A stretch of 14,866 bases of DNA. Source: Paracoccaceae bacterium. GTDB lineage: Bacteria > Pseudomonadota > Alphaproteobacteria > Rhodobacterales > Rhodobacteraceae. Shown one piece after another: positions 6,763 through 13,320 of this stretch. The position numbers and the translations under genes are program-made. Each line of letters begins with the position of its first letter. Positions within the stretch are counted from its first letter, which is position 1. The stretch lies in the NCBI GenBank assembly GCA_027069385.1, contig JALXER010000363.1:21142-36007 (forward strand). Reading direction: 5' to 3'. The notes under the pieces are model-generated. The model saw only the letters and a program-made list of their open reading frames with translations, was not told where the DNA came from and made no database searches.

Positions 6763-7397
6763 TTGTCACCCCAGGTGCGGTGGGCAATAAGCGCGGCTTC
6801 AACCCTGTTACGCGCCTGAAGTTTCCCTAAAATTGTGGTCATATAGTGCTTGATGGTTTTTTCTTGCAAGCCCAGTTCAACCGCGACTTCACGGTTGCTT
6901 AGCCCTTTGGCAACGCGGCGTAAAATATCTTCTTCGCGCTTGGTCAGGTCGTCAATCGGGTTGTGCTGGGCGTCGCGCGGGGCATTCATAAGCTTAAGCA
7001 TCTGCGCGGCAAGAGTGGGCGAAACATGTGCTTCACCTTTCGCAACACCCTTGAGCACACGGCGCAGTTCAATGGCAGAAACACCCTTGAGCACATAGCC
7101 GATCGCCCCGGCCTGAAGCGCCGTGGTTACGTCGTTTTCGTCTTCGGACACCGTAAGCATGGCAATCCTGACCCCGCTTTCCGACGCAGCAATTTTACGG
7201 GCCGCCGAAATGCCGCCACCGGGCATGGACAGGTCCAGAAGCGCAATGTCCGGCTTGAATTTTGCCGCGAGATCAATGGCGTCCTGGGCCGATTCCCCAA
7301 CGCCGACCACCTCGAATTCTCCGGTTTCCTCGATGCTTTGCACCAAGCCGTCCCTGAAAATTGGGTGGTCGTCGGCCAGAATTATTGTGATGCTCAT
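6759..7397 (-). CDS. NarL/LuxR-family response regulator
   Basis: A 212-residue two-domain regulator. The receiver domain (about 1-120) has the acidic pair D9-D10, the phosphoacceptor D55 in LLDLSMPG and the conserved K104 in YVLKG. A LuxR-type helix-turn-helix (about 148-205) contains LTKREEDILRRVAKGLSNREVA and EKTIKHYMTTILGKLQARNR. Phosphorylation by the neighbouring kinase should promote dimerisation and DNA binding. AGGAGAG seven bases before the ATG, and a one-base gap after the kinase stop, show a kinase-regulator operon. It converges on the exported glycine-rich gene 6174-6728. Shared dyads upstream of that gene, of 5493-6005 and of this operon make these the obvious candidate targets. 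Confidence 0.93.
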   Translation of the reverse strand: MSITIILADDHPIFRDGLVQSIEETGEFEVVGVGESAQDAIDLAAKFKPDIALLDLSMPGGGISAARKIAASESGVRIAMLTVSEDENDVTTALQAGAIGYVLKGVSAIELRRVLKGVAKGEAHVSPTLAAQMLKLMNAPRDAQHNPIDDLTKREEDILRRVAKGLSNREVAVELGLQEKTIKHYMTTILGKLQARNRVEAALIAHRTWGDK

Positions 7398-7398
7398 T

Positions 7399-8796
7399 TC
7401 AAGGCTCTCCTAAGGGTAGGGTAAGGGTAATTGTAGTGCCATTATCGGGCTGGCTTTGGATATCAACCGCACCGCCAATGCTTTCGGCGCGGTCGATCAT
7501 GCCCAGCAATCCCTGCCCGCCATCACTGCGTAGCTTCAACGCCGAGGTTGGGTCAAACCCGCGCCCGCTATCCTGAACCGCGACCGAAATCGCCGCAGAT
7601 TCGCAGCGCACATTTACGTCTGCCTTTTCGGCCCGCGCATGGCGCGAGGCATTGGCTAGGGTCTCTTGCAAAAACCGGTAGATGCACAGTTTTTGCGCAT
7701 AATTCAGCACGGTTTCATTGGGATTGCAGGCCATATTGACCCTGGTTTCAAGGTCGGAAAGATTGCTGAATTCCTGCACTGCGCGCTTGGTCAGGCGCTC
7801 GATGTCCAGTTCATCAAGGTCGGGCAATGCCAGCCCGCGTGAAATGGTTCTGATCTCAAGCAGCGCCTGCTTGAGCGAGTTTTTAACCTGTTCGGCATCC
7901 TTGTTTTGGTGCTCGCCTTGGGGCAGGGCGCTATCCAGCCTCAACGAGGCCAGCGCCATGTATTGGGCGGGGCCGTCATGCAGATCAGAGCCAACCCGCC
8001 GAAGGGTGCGCTCGGCCTGCGCAATCGCACGCGAAGAGGCCGAGACCGCCCGCTTTCGCAACGCCACATTTTGCGCCGAAATCGCTTTGGTTTCTTTTAG
8101 CTGCGCCTGCAACTGCTGTCGCTGGGATGCGATAAGCCGGCCCCCCGCCAGCACGATTCCATATAGCAAGCCGCCACTTGCCAAGAATATTAGCCCCACC
8201 AGCAGCCAGCTATTGCGGCTGGCGCGCGCCAGCTCGTTTTCCAGCGTTTCCGCCCGTTCATAAAACTCGGCAACCGCAATGATGCGCCCCGTCCAGCTTT
8301 CCCGAATGGGGGTGTACACCTCTAGCAGCGGAATCCCGAGCGCCGCCTCCGCCCGGTTTTCCAACTCGTCCAGCGCTTCAAACGAGGCTGAAACCTGCCC
8401 CGAAAGGGCCTTTTCCAAGTCGGGGGTTATTTCAAACGAATGGCCTATAATATTGGCATCGGAGGCATATACGACCGTGCCGTCAGGCTTCCAGATTTTG
8501 TAAGATACGATGCGTTCCCCAAGGGCCGTTTGCCCGAACACTTCGATAAGCGCCCGTTGCGCGGGCTGTGAAAGCGTATCATTCTCGGCGAGTTCTTGGC
8601 TCAGCGGTGATAAGAAACTTTCAAGATAAACCGCGGCAGATGCCCCTTGGCTCTCAATGACCGCTTGCTCGATTCGGCTGGAAACCCATGTGCCAACGAT
8701 CAGCATCGCTGACGCCATAACAATGGTTCCTGCCAATAAAAACTGTTGCGGCAATGTCAGCTTGCGCCATAACCTGCCATTTATTTGCGCTTTCAT
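7399..8796 (-). CDS. Membrane sensor histidine kinase (HisKA_3/NarX-like)
   Basis: A 465-residue protein from ATG 8796; a TTG six codons upstream (8814) is possible. TM1 lies at about 19-39, a periplasmic domain of about 155 residues containing WKPDGTVVYASD (Cache/PAS-like) at 40-195, and TM2 at about 196-218. A coiled linker (225-265) follows, then the HisKA_3 dimerisation domain with phosphoacceptor H273 in DLHDGPAQ. The ATPase domain has N382 in FLQETLANASRHA, DSGRGF (409-414) and GQGLLGM (428-434). It senses an unknown extracytoplasmic signal and should phosphorylate the regulator encoded immediately downstream. Neither start has a strong binding site. A perfect dyad (8834-8843) lies 38 bases upstream of the ATG, so the operon may be self-regulated. 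Confidence 0.92.
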   Translation of the reverse strand: MKAQINGRLWRKLTLPQQFLLAGTIVMASAMLIVGTWVSSRIEQAVIESQGASAAVYLESFLSPLSQELAENDTLSQPAQRALIEVFGQTALGERIVSYKIWKPDGTVVYASDANIIGHSFEITPDLEKALSGQVSASFEALDELENRAEAALGIPLLEVYTPIRESWTGRIIAVAEFYERAETLENELARASRNSWLLVGLIFLASGGLLYGIVLAGGRLIASQRQQLQAQLKETKAISAQNVALRKRAVSASSRAIAQAERTLRRVGSDLHDGPAQYMALASLRLDSALPQGEHQNKDAEQVKNSLKQALLEIRTISRGLALPDLDELDIERLTKRAVQEFSNLSDLETRVNMACNPNETVLNYAQKLCIYRFLQETLANASRHARAEKADVNVRCESAAISVAVQDSGRGFDPTSALKLRSDGGQGLLGMIDRAESIGGAVDIQSQPDNGTTITLTLPLGEP

Positions 8797-8833
8797 CTTT
8801 ATAGATGAACGCAAATTTTCGTGGTTTGCAACA

Positions 8834-8843
8834 GACCTTGGTC
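8834..8843. promoter_or_regulatory. GACC-TT-GGTC dyad upstream of the kinase operon
   Basis: GACCTTGGTC is the exact reverse complement of the site at 5383-5392. It sits 38 bases before the kinase ATG (20 before the alternative TTG), close enough to overlap the promoter. This suggests feedback control by the response regulator. Confidence 0.45.
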
Positions 8844-9145
8844 CAATACATTGTTTGAAAGATGATGATATCAGCGCGTGGCAAAACCAGTTTGTAGCGA
8901 GCGCAGTTGAACCGGCGTAATCGCATTTGGCGTTACCTCGCCCGCTTTGAAGCCGTTAACGCGACTTGAAGGGCGCTTTTGGATGGTATCCAGAAACATG
9001 TTGCTTAACGCACGCCTATACCAGCCTAACCCCTTGAAAAGATTGGTGCACCTCGATGGAGAGACTTCGAACACTCTCTTTGAAACGCTTGAGGAGTGGG
9101 AACGCTATCTCGCACAGTTAGACTCGAAGAGTCTGAGGTGCGATG
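8844..9145. other. Gap between kinase operon and mob genes; no convincing gene
   Basis: About 300 bases separate the divergent kinase and mobC transcription units. Short frames exist on both strands (a TTG-started one running 8947-9165 on +, one at 8871-9074 on -), but neither has a binding site or recognisable product. The right end holds the inverted repeat at 9120-9134. This is the most likely place for a transfer origin and for the junction between core and accessory DNA, though no direct repeat, tRNA end or insertion sequence marks a boundary. Confidence 0.4.
9120..9134. repeat. Perfect inverted repeat before mobC, candidate oriT arm/operator
   Basis: AGACTC-GAA-GAGTCT is a perfect 6+6 dyad with a three-base loop, ending just before the mobC ribosome binding site (GAGG 9135-9138). 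Relaxosome genes are usually next to oriT, and oriT inverted repeats bind the relaxase or accessory protein. The central CTCGAAGAG is the same as I recall in the inverted repeat of the RSF1010-type oriT. No nic-like TGCGCCCT follows it, so an operator for mobC is equally possible. Confidence 0.4.
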
Positions 9146-9580
9146 ATGAGCACTTTAGACTGTAATTTCAATGATATAGCGTCTAATTCGGCGAAATCCA
9201 CTGCCGATGCGCCGAAGTATCCGCCGCCGTTTTCCATCCGCTTTACCTTTGAGGAACGGGCAAGGCTGGATGCAGATCGCGGGCGCAAGCCGGTGGCGGT
9301 GCATATCAGGGAAAAACTGTTCGGCGATGAGGCTACGCCGCGCAAACGTCCGGGAAACAGCCCTGTGAAGGACGCAGAGGCCCTTGGGCGGGTTCTGGGA
9401 GCCTTGGGTGCCTCGCGCCTGTCATCAAACCTGAACCAGCTTGCCAAGGCGATGAATACAGGCTCACTGCCTGTTTCACCGGAGACGGAATCCGATCTGG
9501 TCAAAGCCTGCCGTGAGGTCCAGGCACTACGCGCTGACTTGCTGCGCGCGCTCGGAAAAATGCCAAGGAGCGGGCCATGA
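9146..9580 (+). CDS. mobC: MobC-like relaxosome accessory protein
   Basis: A 144-residue protein. The N-terminal half, PPFSIRFTFEERARLDADRG followed by VAVHIREKLFG (28-60), resembles the ribbon-helix-helix-like DNA-binding part of mobilization accessory proteins. The C-terminal LGASRLSSNLNQLAKAMNTGSLPVSPE (87-113) is the MobC signature. MobC proteins bind near the transfer origin and help the relaxase open the DNA. Two adjacent ATGs exist; GAGG at 9135-9138 is four bases from 9143 and seven from 9146, so 9146 is preferred. The end overlaps the relaxase start by four bases (ATGA), a typical mobC-mobA arrangement. An inverted repeat directly upstream could be its binding site. Confidence 0.82.
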   Translation: MSTLDCNFNDIASNSAKSTADAPKYPPPFSIRFTFEERARLDADRGRKPVAVHIREKLFGDEATPRKRPGNSPVKDAEALGRVLGALGASRLSSNLNQLAKAMNTGSLPVSPETESDLVKACREVQALRADLLRALGKMPRSGP

Positions 9581-10869
9581 TCCTGAAAGCCAAAGAACGC
9601 GGCGAGGCCGGGCAGCTTGCGCGCTATCTCTTGGCGATGCGTGACAATGAACATGTCGAACTGCATGAAGTATCCGGCTTTGCCAGTGATGATCTGATCG
9701 AGGCCTTTTGTGAGGCAGATGCCATTGCCAAAGGAACCCGCTGCAAAAACTATCTGTTCTCAATCAGTCTCAATCCGCCGCAAGGGGTGAAAGCTTCAAC
9801 CAAGGCGTTCGAGCAAGCGGCGATCAGGATCGAAGAAAAGCTCGGGCTGAAAGATCAGCCACGCGCCATTGTCTTTCACGAAAAAGATGGCAGACGCCAT
9901 GCGCATGTTGTCTGGTCGCGGATCGATGCCGAGCGGATGCGGGCGATCAACCTGCCCCACTACAAGAGCAAGCTCCGTGATATTTCGCGCGAGCTGTATC
10001 TGGAACATGGCTGGGATTTGCCGCGCGGGCTGCAGGATAGGCGTCTGCGTGATCCGACAAACTTCAGCCGCGAAGAATGGCAACAAGCACGGCGGGCTGG
10101 GCTCGACCCGCGCGAGATCAAATCGGTTCTGCGCGGTTGCTGGGAGAGTTCGGACAACCTGGCCTCGTTTGAACAGGCGCTGAAAGAGCGCGGCTTTTGG
10201 TTGGCACGTGGCGACCGTCGCGGGTTTGTTGCCGTCGATTACATGGGCGAGGTCTACTCCCTCTCACGCTTCACTGGGGTGAAGGTGAAGGAGCTCAAAG
10301 CTCGGCTTAGAGATCATAAGCAACTGGCCTCAGTTGGAGAGGTCAGAGCCAGAATTACGGAAAGCATGACGACCAGGCTTGCAGAATTCATCAAGGAGGC
10401 AGAGCGCGACGCAAAGCAGCGCGCGGCCATATTGGACTTTCACAAAAAGGAAATGGTTGCCCGCCAGCACGATGAACGCACGGGGCTTTGGCGCAAGCTG
10501 AAAAACCGTTGGCAGGCGGAAACCAAAGAAAGAGCGCAGCGATTGCCGCGCGGTATTTCCGGTATCTGGCACCGGCTGACCGGACAATATGCCCGTATCA
10601 AGGCACAGAATGAGCAGGAAACCCTGCAGGCCTGGCATCGAGACAGGGCCGAGAAAGATGCACTGATCTTCCGTCACCTCGAAGAGCGCGCGGCCTTGCA
10701 AAAAGATATTCAGCGGCAGAATGCGCGCAGCCAGCAGGAGTTAATGCAGTTGCGCGCCGATGTGGTGAAATATCAGGAAAACCCGGATCACAAGCCGCCT
10801 CTGACACGGGACCGGGAAGAAGCGTTGCGGCAGCGCAGAAAAGCGCGCCGCCGGGGTCTTGAGCCGTAA
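9577..10869 (+). CDS. Relaxase/mobilization nuclease (MOB family, PF03432-like)
   Basis: A 430-residue relaxase that should nick one strand at oriT and pilot it into a recipient. The N-terminal domain has a candidate catalytic tyrosine Y17 in GQLARYLL, a second motif KNYLFSISLNPP (57-68), and the metal-binding three-histidine motif H101...H108-A-H110 in FHEKDGRRHAHVVWSRID. A conserved region follows to about residue 245. The C-terminal half (250-430) is highly charged and probably coiled coil, rich in Arg, Lys, Glu and Gln. This is shorter than relaxases of self-transmissible elements that carry a helicase or primase, so it suggests a mobilizable element needing another transfer apparatus. 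No type IV secretion or coupling-protein gene is in the window. The product is of the MOBP/Q kind; the precise class is uncertain. Confidence 0.88.
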   Translation: MILKAKERGEAGQLARYLLAMRDNEHVELHEVSGFASDDLIEAFCEADAIAKGTRCKNYLFSISLNPPQGVKASTKAFEQAAIRIEEKLGLKDQPRAIVFHEKDGRRHAHVVWSRIDAERMRAINLPHYKSKLRDISRELYLEHGWDLPRGLQDRRLRDPTNFSREEWQQARRAGLDPREIKSVLRGCWESSDNLASFEQALKERGFWLARGDRRGFVAVDYMGEVYSLSRFTGVKVKELKARLRDHKQLASVGEVRARITESMTTRLAEFIKEAERDAKQRAAILDFHKKEMVARQHDERTGLWRKLKNRWQAETKERAQRLPRGISGIWHRLTGQYARIKAQNEQETLQAWHRDRAEKDALIFRHLEERAALQKDIQRQNARSQQELMQLRADVVKYQENPDHKPPLTRDREEALRQRRKARRRGLEP

Positions 10870-10873
10870 AGGA

Positions 10874-10895
10874 AGGGGCGCTTAAGCGCGCCCCT
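10874..10895. terminator. Strong hairpin between convergent genes
   Basis: AGGGGCGC (10874-10881) pairs perfectly with GCGCCCCT (10888-10895) around TTAAGC. It begins four bases after the relaxase stop and overlaps the last codons and stop of the 75-residue gene on the other strand. A bidirectional terminator is the simplest reading; no T-run follows. Confidence 0.6.
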
Positions 10896-11109
10896 CGGGT
10901 TCAGCTGTGTCTTCAAGCGGTAGGCGCAGAACGATGCGGCCATTGATCGGACAGGTTTCCATCTGAAGCGTATAGCCCTTGCCGTCTTTGTGCGCCCATG
11001 CAGCGCCGACTTTGTTCCAGAAGGACTTCTCACCTTTCTGAGTGACGTGCCAAGCCAGATAGTCGGGCGCGTTCGGGGCTTGGTTCGTTGTTTGATTTTC
11101 GCGTGTCAT
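10882..11109 (-). CDS. Small conserved hypothetical protein of mobile elements
   Basis: A 75-residue protein with the pattern APDYLAWHVTQKGEKSFWNKVGAAWAHKDGKGYTLQMETCPINGRIVLRLP. I recognise this type as a frequent small gene beside relaxase or conjugation genes on alphaproteobacterial plasmids and integrative elements, but no function is known to me. The binding site AGGAGA sits six bases before the ATG. There is no signal peptide or membrane segment; the predicted fold is a small beta-sheet. It is convergent with the relaxase and separated from it by the hairpin. Confidence 0.75.
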   Translation of the reverse strand: MTRENQTTNQAPNAPDYLAWHVTQKGEKSFWNKVGAAWAHKDGKGYTLQMETCPINGRIVLRLPLEDTAEPEGRA

Positions 11110-11627
11110 TTCTGATCTCCTTTGTTTGAGTTGCTTGCTAACGCCCTCCCGTCAGGACGAAGGCAAAGGCTCACAGTTCATGGTCAACACGGCTGACGCA
11201 GTCAGGTGGTGCGGGCAGACCATTGAAGTGTGACGCCGAATTCGTTCAGGGAATCTGGGTGTCTTGTTGCAAGCCATCTCGATCAAAGAGGAAGTTGCGC
11301 GCCGTTTGAAACGCACCAAAGGCCAAAGTGATCCGCTCTGGATTCTTATCGCCACGGCATCGGTGATTGTCCCTGACCGGAAAAGCGGTCGCTCTTCATG
11401 TGAGCAACGGCAACAGAACATGGGCTGCACCAAACTTCTTTTCGACCAATCCAGTAGTTCCGAGTTGATGCCATCGCACGGCTTCACTCCATCGAGCGGC
11501 TTCACCTAATCCGATCCCGTTTCTGCGCAGATGCCCGCACCATCCAAAGGCCTTCATGGGCGAATGATGTGTCGGGGCCGAAAGGCCCTGAATGGTTCGG
11601 GGCCTCCTTGAAACACAGGAGGATAGG
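11110..11627. other. 518-base gap without a convincing gene
   Basis: Open frames on both strands (for example 11264-11509 on +, 11152-11505 and 11396-11668 on -) lack binding sites and give no recognisable protein. Visible elements are a hairpin GACCG/CGGTC (11375-11379 and 11386-11390), a short direct repeat CGGCTTCAC (two copies in 11495-11520), and a GGGCC-GAAA-GGCCC hairpin with a stable tetraloop (11575-11588) 40 bases before the next gene. The region could be a decayed gene or hold the promoters of the flanking divergent small genes. Confidence 0.35.
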
Positions 11628-11807
11628 ATGAAACTTGTCTCACGATTTGAAGCGGCAACACGCAGCACCGCAGAACTTTACGGCCTGCGCAAAAAGGCTT
11701 TCATAGCCTTTGCATCTGCCGCGCGCAGCTCGCAAGAACAGCGCGACGCCCTTACCTCAATGCGCAACATTGAGCGTGAACTGGCCAAGCGCCGGTTCAC
11801 CCCTTAG
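11628..11807 (+). CDS. Small conserved hypothetical protein (59 residues)
   Basis: A 59-residue basic, probably helical protein beginning MKLVSRFEAATRSTAELYGLRKKAF, with a second helix SQEQRDALTSMRNIERELAKRR. I have seen this sequence style in small genes of Rhodobacteraceae plasmids and integrated elements near relaxase genes; its function is unknown. A perfect AGGAGG at 11617-11622, five bases from the ATG, strongly supports expression and fixes the start at 11628 rather than at the in-frame codon at 11592. It is an isolated gene, with a hairpin five bases after its stop. Confidence 0.7.
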   Translation: MKLVSRFEAATRSTAELYGLRKKAFIAFASAARSSQEQRDALTSMRNIERELAKRRFTP

Positions 11808-11811
11808 AGCA

Positions 11812-11839
11812 TACGCGGTGACCGTAAGGCCGCCGCGTA
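11812..11839 (+). terminator. Hairpin after the 59-residue gene
   Basis: TACGCGG (11812-11818) pairs with CCGCGTA (11833-11839) across a 14-base loop, starting four bases after the stop at 11807. A second perfect dyad, GGCTTTG/CAAAGCC (11851-11857 and 11865-11871), follows closely. No T-run is present, so the termination role is provisional. Confidence 0.35.
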
Positions 11840-11886
11840 CCTCTTATCCAGGCTTTGCAACATACAAAGCCACGCAATCGAAAAAC

Positions 11887-11916
11887 CGGATATTATCGGG
11901 TATAATCGGATATGGG
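11887..11916 (+). repeat. Three tandem 10-bp CGGRTAT repeats
   Basis: CGGATATTAT, CGGGTATAAT and CGGATATGGG follow one another with exactly 10-bp spacing, one helical turn, so a protein could bind all copies on one DNA face. ATTAT at 11892-11896 and ATAAT at 11902-11906 also form a dyad. They lie about 180-210 bases upstream of the fic start. Candidate roles are an operator, a recombinase arm-site array or a remnant of an attachment site; the sequence does not decide. Confidence 0.55.
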
Positions 11917-11988
11917 ATTTGGCCCCAAACGAAGTTTCTATCAACCACCCGCAGAATGTGACGTTTGGTTCTAAAGTTAGAAGCAAAC

Positions 11989-12020
11989 CGGACATAGAAG
12001 CGGACATAATGCAGGACATA
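11989..12020 (+). repeat. Three GGACATA repeats at 12-bp spacing, fourth copy at the fic start
   Basis: GGACATA begins at 11990, 12002 and 12014, exactly 12 bp apart, and again at 12091 next to the fic ATG. The copy at 12002 lies in a 14-base exact repeat, AAGCGGACATAATG (11998-12011 and 12087-12100). The array sits directly upstream of a good -35/-10 pair, the position of an activator or repressor site. The core CGGACAT resembles CGGATAT of the array at 11887-11916. Confidence 0.55.
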
Positions 12021-12022
12021 TT

Positions 12023-12050
12023 TTGCTATCTAATCCCCTATCTATATGAT
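12023..12050 (+). promoter_or_regulatory. Likely sigma-70-type promoter of fic
   Basis: TTGCTA (12023-12028) and TATGAT (12045-12050) are separated by 16 bases in an AT-rich stretch, predicting a transcription start near 12057. This gives a leader of about 40 bases to ATG 12098 but leaves almost none for the in-frame TTG 12062 or ATG 12065, supporting the 12098 start. It abuts the GGACATA array. Confidence 0.45.
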
Positions 12051-12097
12051 ATTGTGTCATATTGATGATTGTCTTGGCGGCAAAGAAAGCGGACATA

Positions 12098-13300
12098 ATG
12101 AGCGAAAAAAATACAAGAGATGATGGTGAGACCATAGGTCTGTTTGAGCCATTGATGGTGAGCGAAGGTTCCCCCAAACGCGCCGCACTCAATGACCTGG
12201 CTCTGGACTTGGCGACGGCCTCAGCCCGTTTCGCCAGCAGTTTGCCTGCATCCATCGCTGATGCTTTGGCCGATCTGATCCGCTCGATGAATTGCTACTA
12301 TAGCAACCTGATCGAAGGGCATAACACCCACCCTATCGATATCGAACGTGCACTGAATGACGACTATAGTGCTGACCCGGAAAAACGTGATCTGCAACTC
12401 GAAGCCAAGGCGCATATTGCTGTCCAAAAATGGATAGACGAAGGTGGCTTAAGCGAAAGCCCTACATCGCCCGAAGCGATAAAGGAAATCCACCGTCGCT
12501 TTTGTGAGTTGCTACCGCCCGACCTACTATTTGTTGAAATGCCTTCGACCGGAGAGAAAATCCCGGTCATACCGGGCGAACTCAGAACCAGAGATGTTGA
12601 AGTTGGACGCCACGTGGCGATCAGCCCCGGCGCGGTGCCACGTTTTCTTGATCGAATACACAGCGCCTATCGTAAGGCAGGCCGGATCGAGTCCATTTTG
12701 GCTGCCGGTTGCGCGCATCATCGTCTGCTCTGGGTTCACCCGTTTCTGGATGGGAATGGTCGTGTAGCCCGGTTGATGTCCTATGCAATGCTGAAAAACG
12801 CTCTCGAAACCAAAGGGCTTTGGTCGGTCGCGCGCGGTCTTGCGCGAAACGAAGCGGAATACAAACGCCATTTGGCTGCTTGCGATCAGCCCCGGCGTGG
12901 AGATCGTGACGGGCGTGGCACGCTAAGCGAAGCGGCCCTTGCCGACTTCACGGCTTTCTTCCTGAAAATCTGCATAGATCAGGTCAAGTTCATGGAAGGC
13001 TTGATGAAACCTGATCGGTTGCGGGATCGCATCCTGATCTGGGCAGAAGAAGAAATGCGCGCAGGAACACTACCAGCCAAATCCGATACGGTCTTGCGCG
13101 CGGTGCTTATGCAAGGTTCGATTACACGCGCCGATGCTGTTTCTCTTCTCGGCGTCAATGAGAGAAGCGCGCGGCGAGTAACCTCCGCTCTGTTGGAAAT
13201 CGGCGCACTTCAGTCTCAAAGCACGCGCGCGCCACTGCATCTGGCCTTCCCTGCGAAACTGGCAGGTCGATGGATGCCAGGACTTTTCCCGGATGAATAG
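12098..13300 (+). CDS. fic: Fic-domain AMP-transferase with N-terminal inhibitory helix
   Basis: A 400-residue Fic protein. The catalytic motif HPFLDGNGRVAR (214-225, H214) is complete, and the flap region VIPGELRTRDVEVG (157-170) is present. The N-terminal part contains SNLIEG (69-74), which fits the [S/T]xxxE[G/N] inhibitory motif whose Glu (E73) blocks productive ATP binding, so this is a self-inhibited (class II) Fic. The C-terminus (about 325-385) carries a winged-helix-like segment, SITRADAVSLLGVNERSARRVTSALLEIGAL, suggesting DNA binding or autoregulation. Family members usually transfer AMP from ATP to Ser, Thr or Tyr of target proteins. Start 12098 was preferred over TTG 12062 and ATG 12065 because of the promoter position, although its binding site is weak. 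No separate antitoxin gene is adjacent. It converges with the cyclodipeptide synthase gene. Confidence 0.92.
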   Translation: MSEKNTRDDGETIGLFEPLMVSEGSPKRAALNDLALDLATASARFASSLPASIADALADLIRSMNCYYSNLIEGHNTHPIDIERALNDDYSADPEKRDLQLEAKAHIAVQKWIDEGGLSESPTSPEAIKEIHRRFCELLPPDLLFVEMPSTGEKIPVIPGELRTRDVEVGRHVAISPGAVPRFLDRIHSAYRKAGRIESILAAGCAHHRLLWVHPFLDGNGRVARLMSYAMLKNALETKGLWSVARGLARNEAEYKRHLAACDQPRRGDRDGRGTLSEAALADFTAFFLKICIDQVKFMEGLMKPDRLRDRILIWAEEEMRAGTLPAKSDTVLRAVLMQGSITRADAVSLLGVNERSARRVTSALLEIGALQSQSTRAPLHLAFPAKLAGRWMPGLFPDE

Positions 13301-13320
13301 AGCACTCAACCCGCGCTGAA

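Noticed and set aside
8947..9165. 72-codon + strand frame before mobC
   Set aside because: Starts with TTG without a binding site, overlaps mobC and the inverted repeat, and resembles no family I know; some stretches look protein-like, so it was a close call.
11152..11505. 117-codon minus-strand frame and the overlapping + frame 11264-11509
   Set aside because: Neither has a binding site or known domain, and they overlap each other; treated as non-coding.
11887..12020. CRISPR-like array
   Set aside because: Units are only 10-12 bp with no spacers of regular length and no cas genes; better described as short phased repeats.
11887..12020. Plasmid iterons of a replication origin
   Set aside because: No rep gene is present in the window and there are only three units per array, so an origin cannot be supported.
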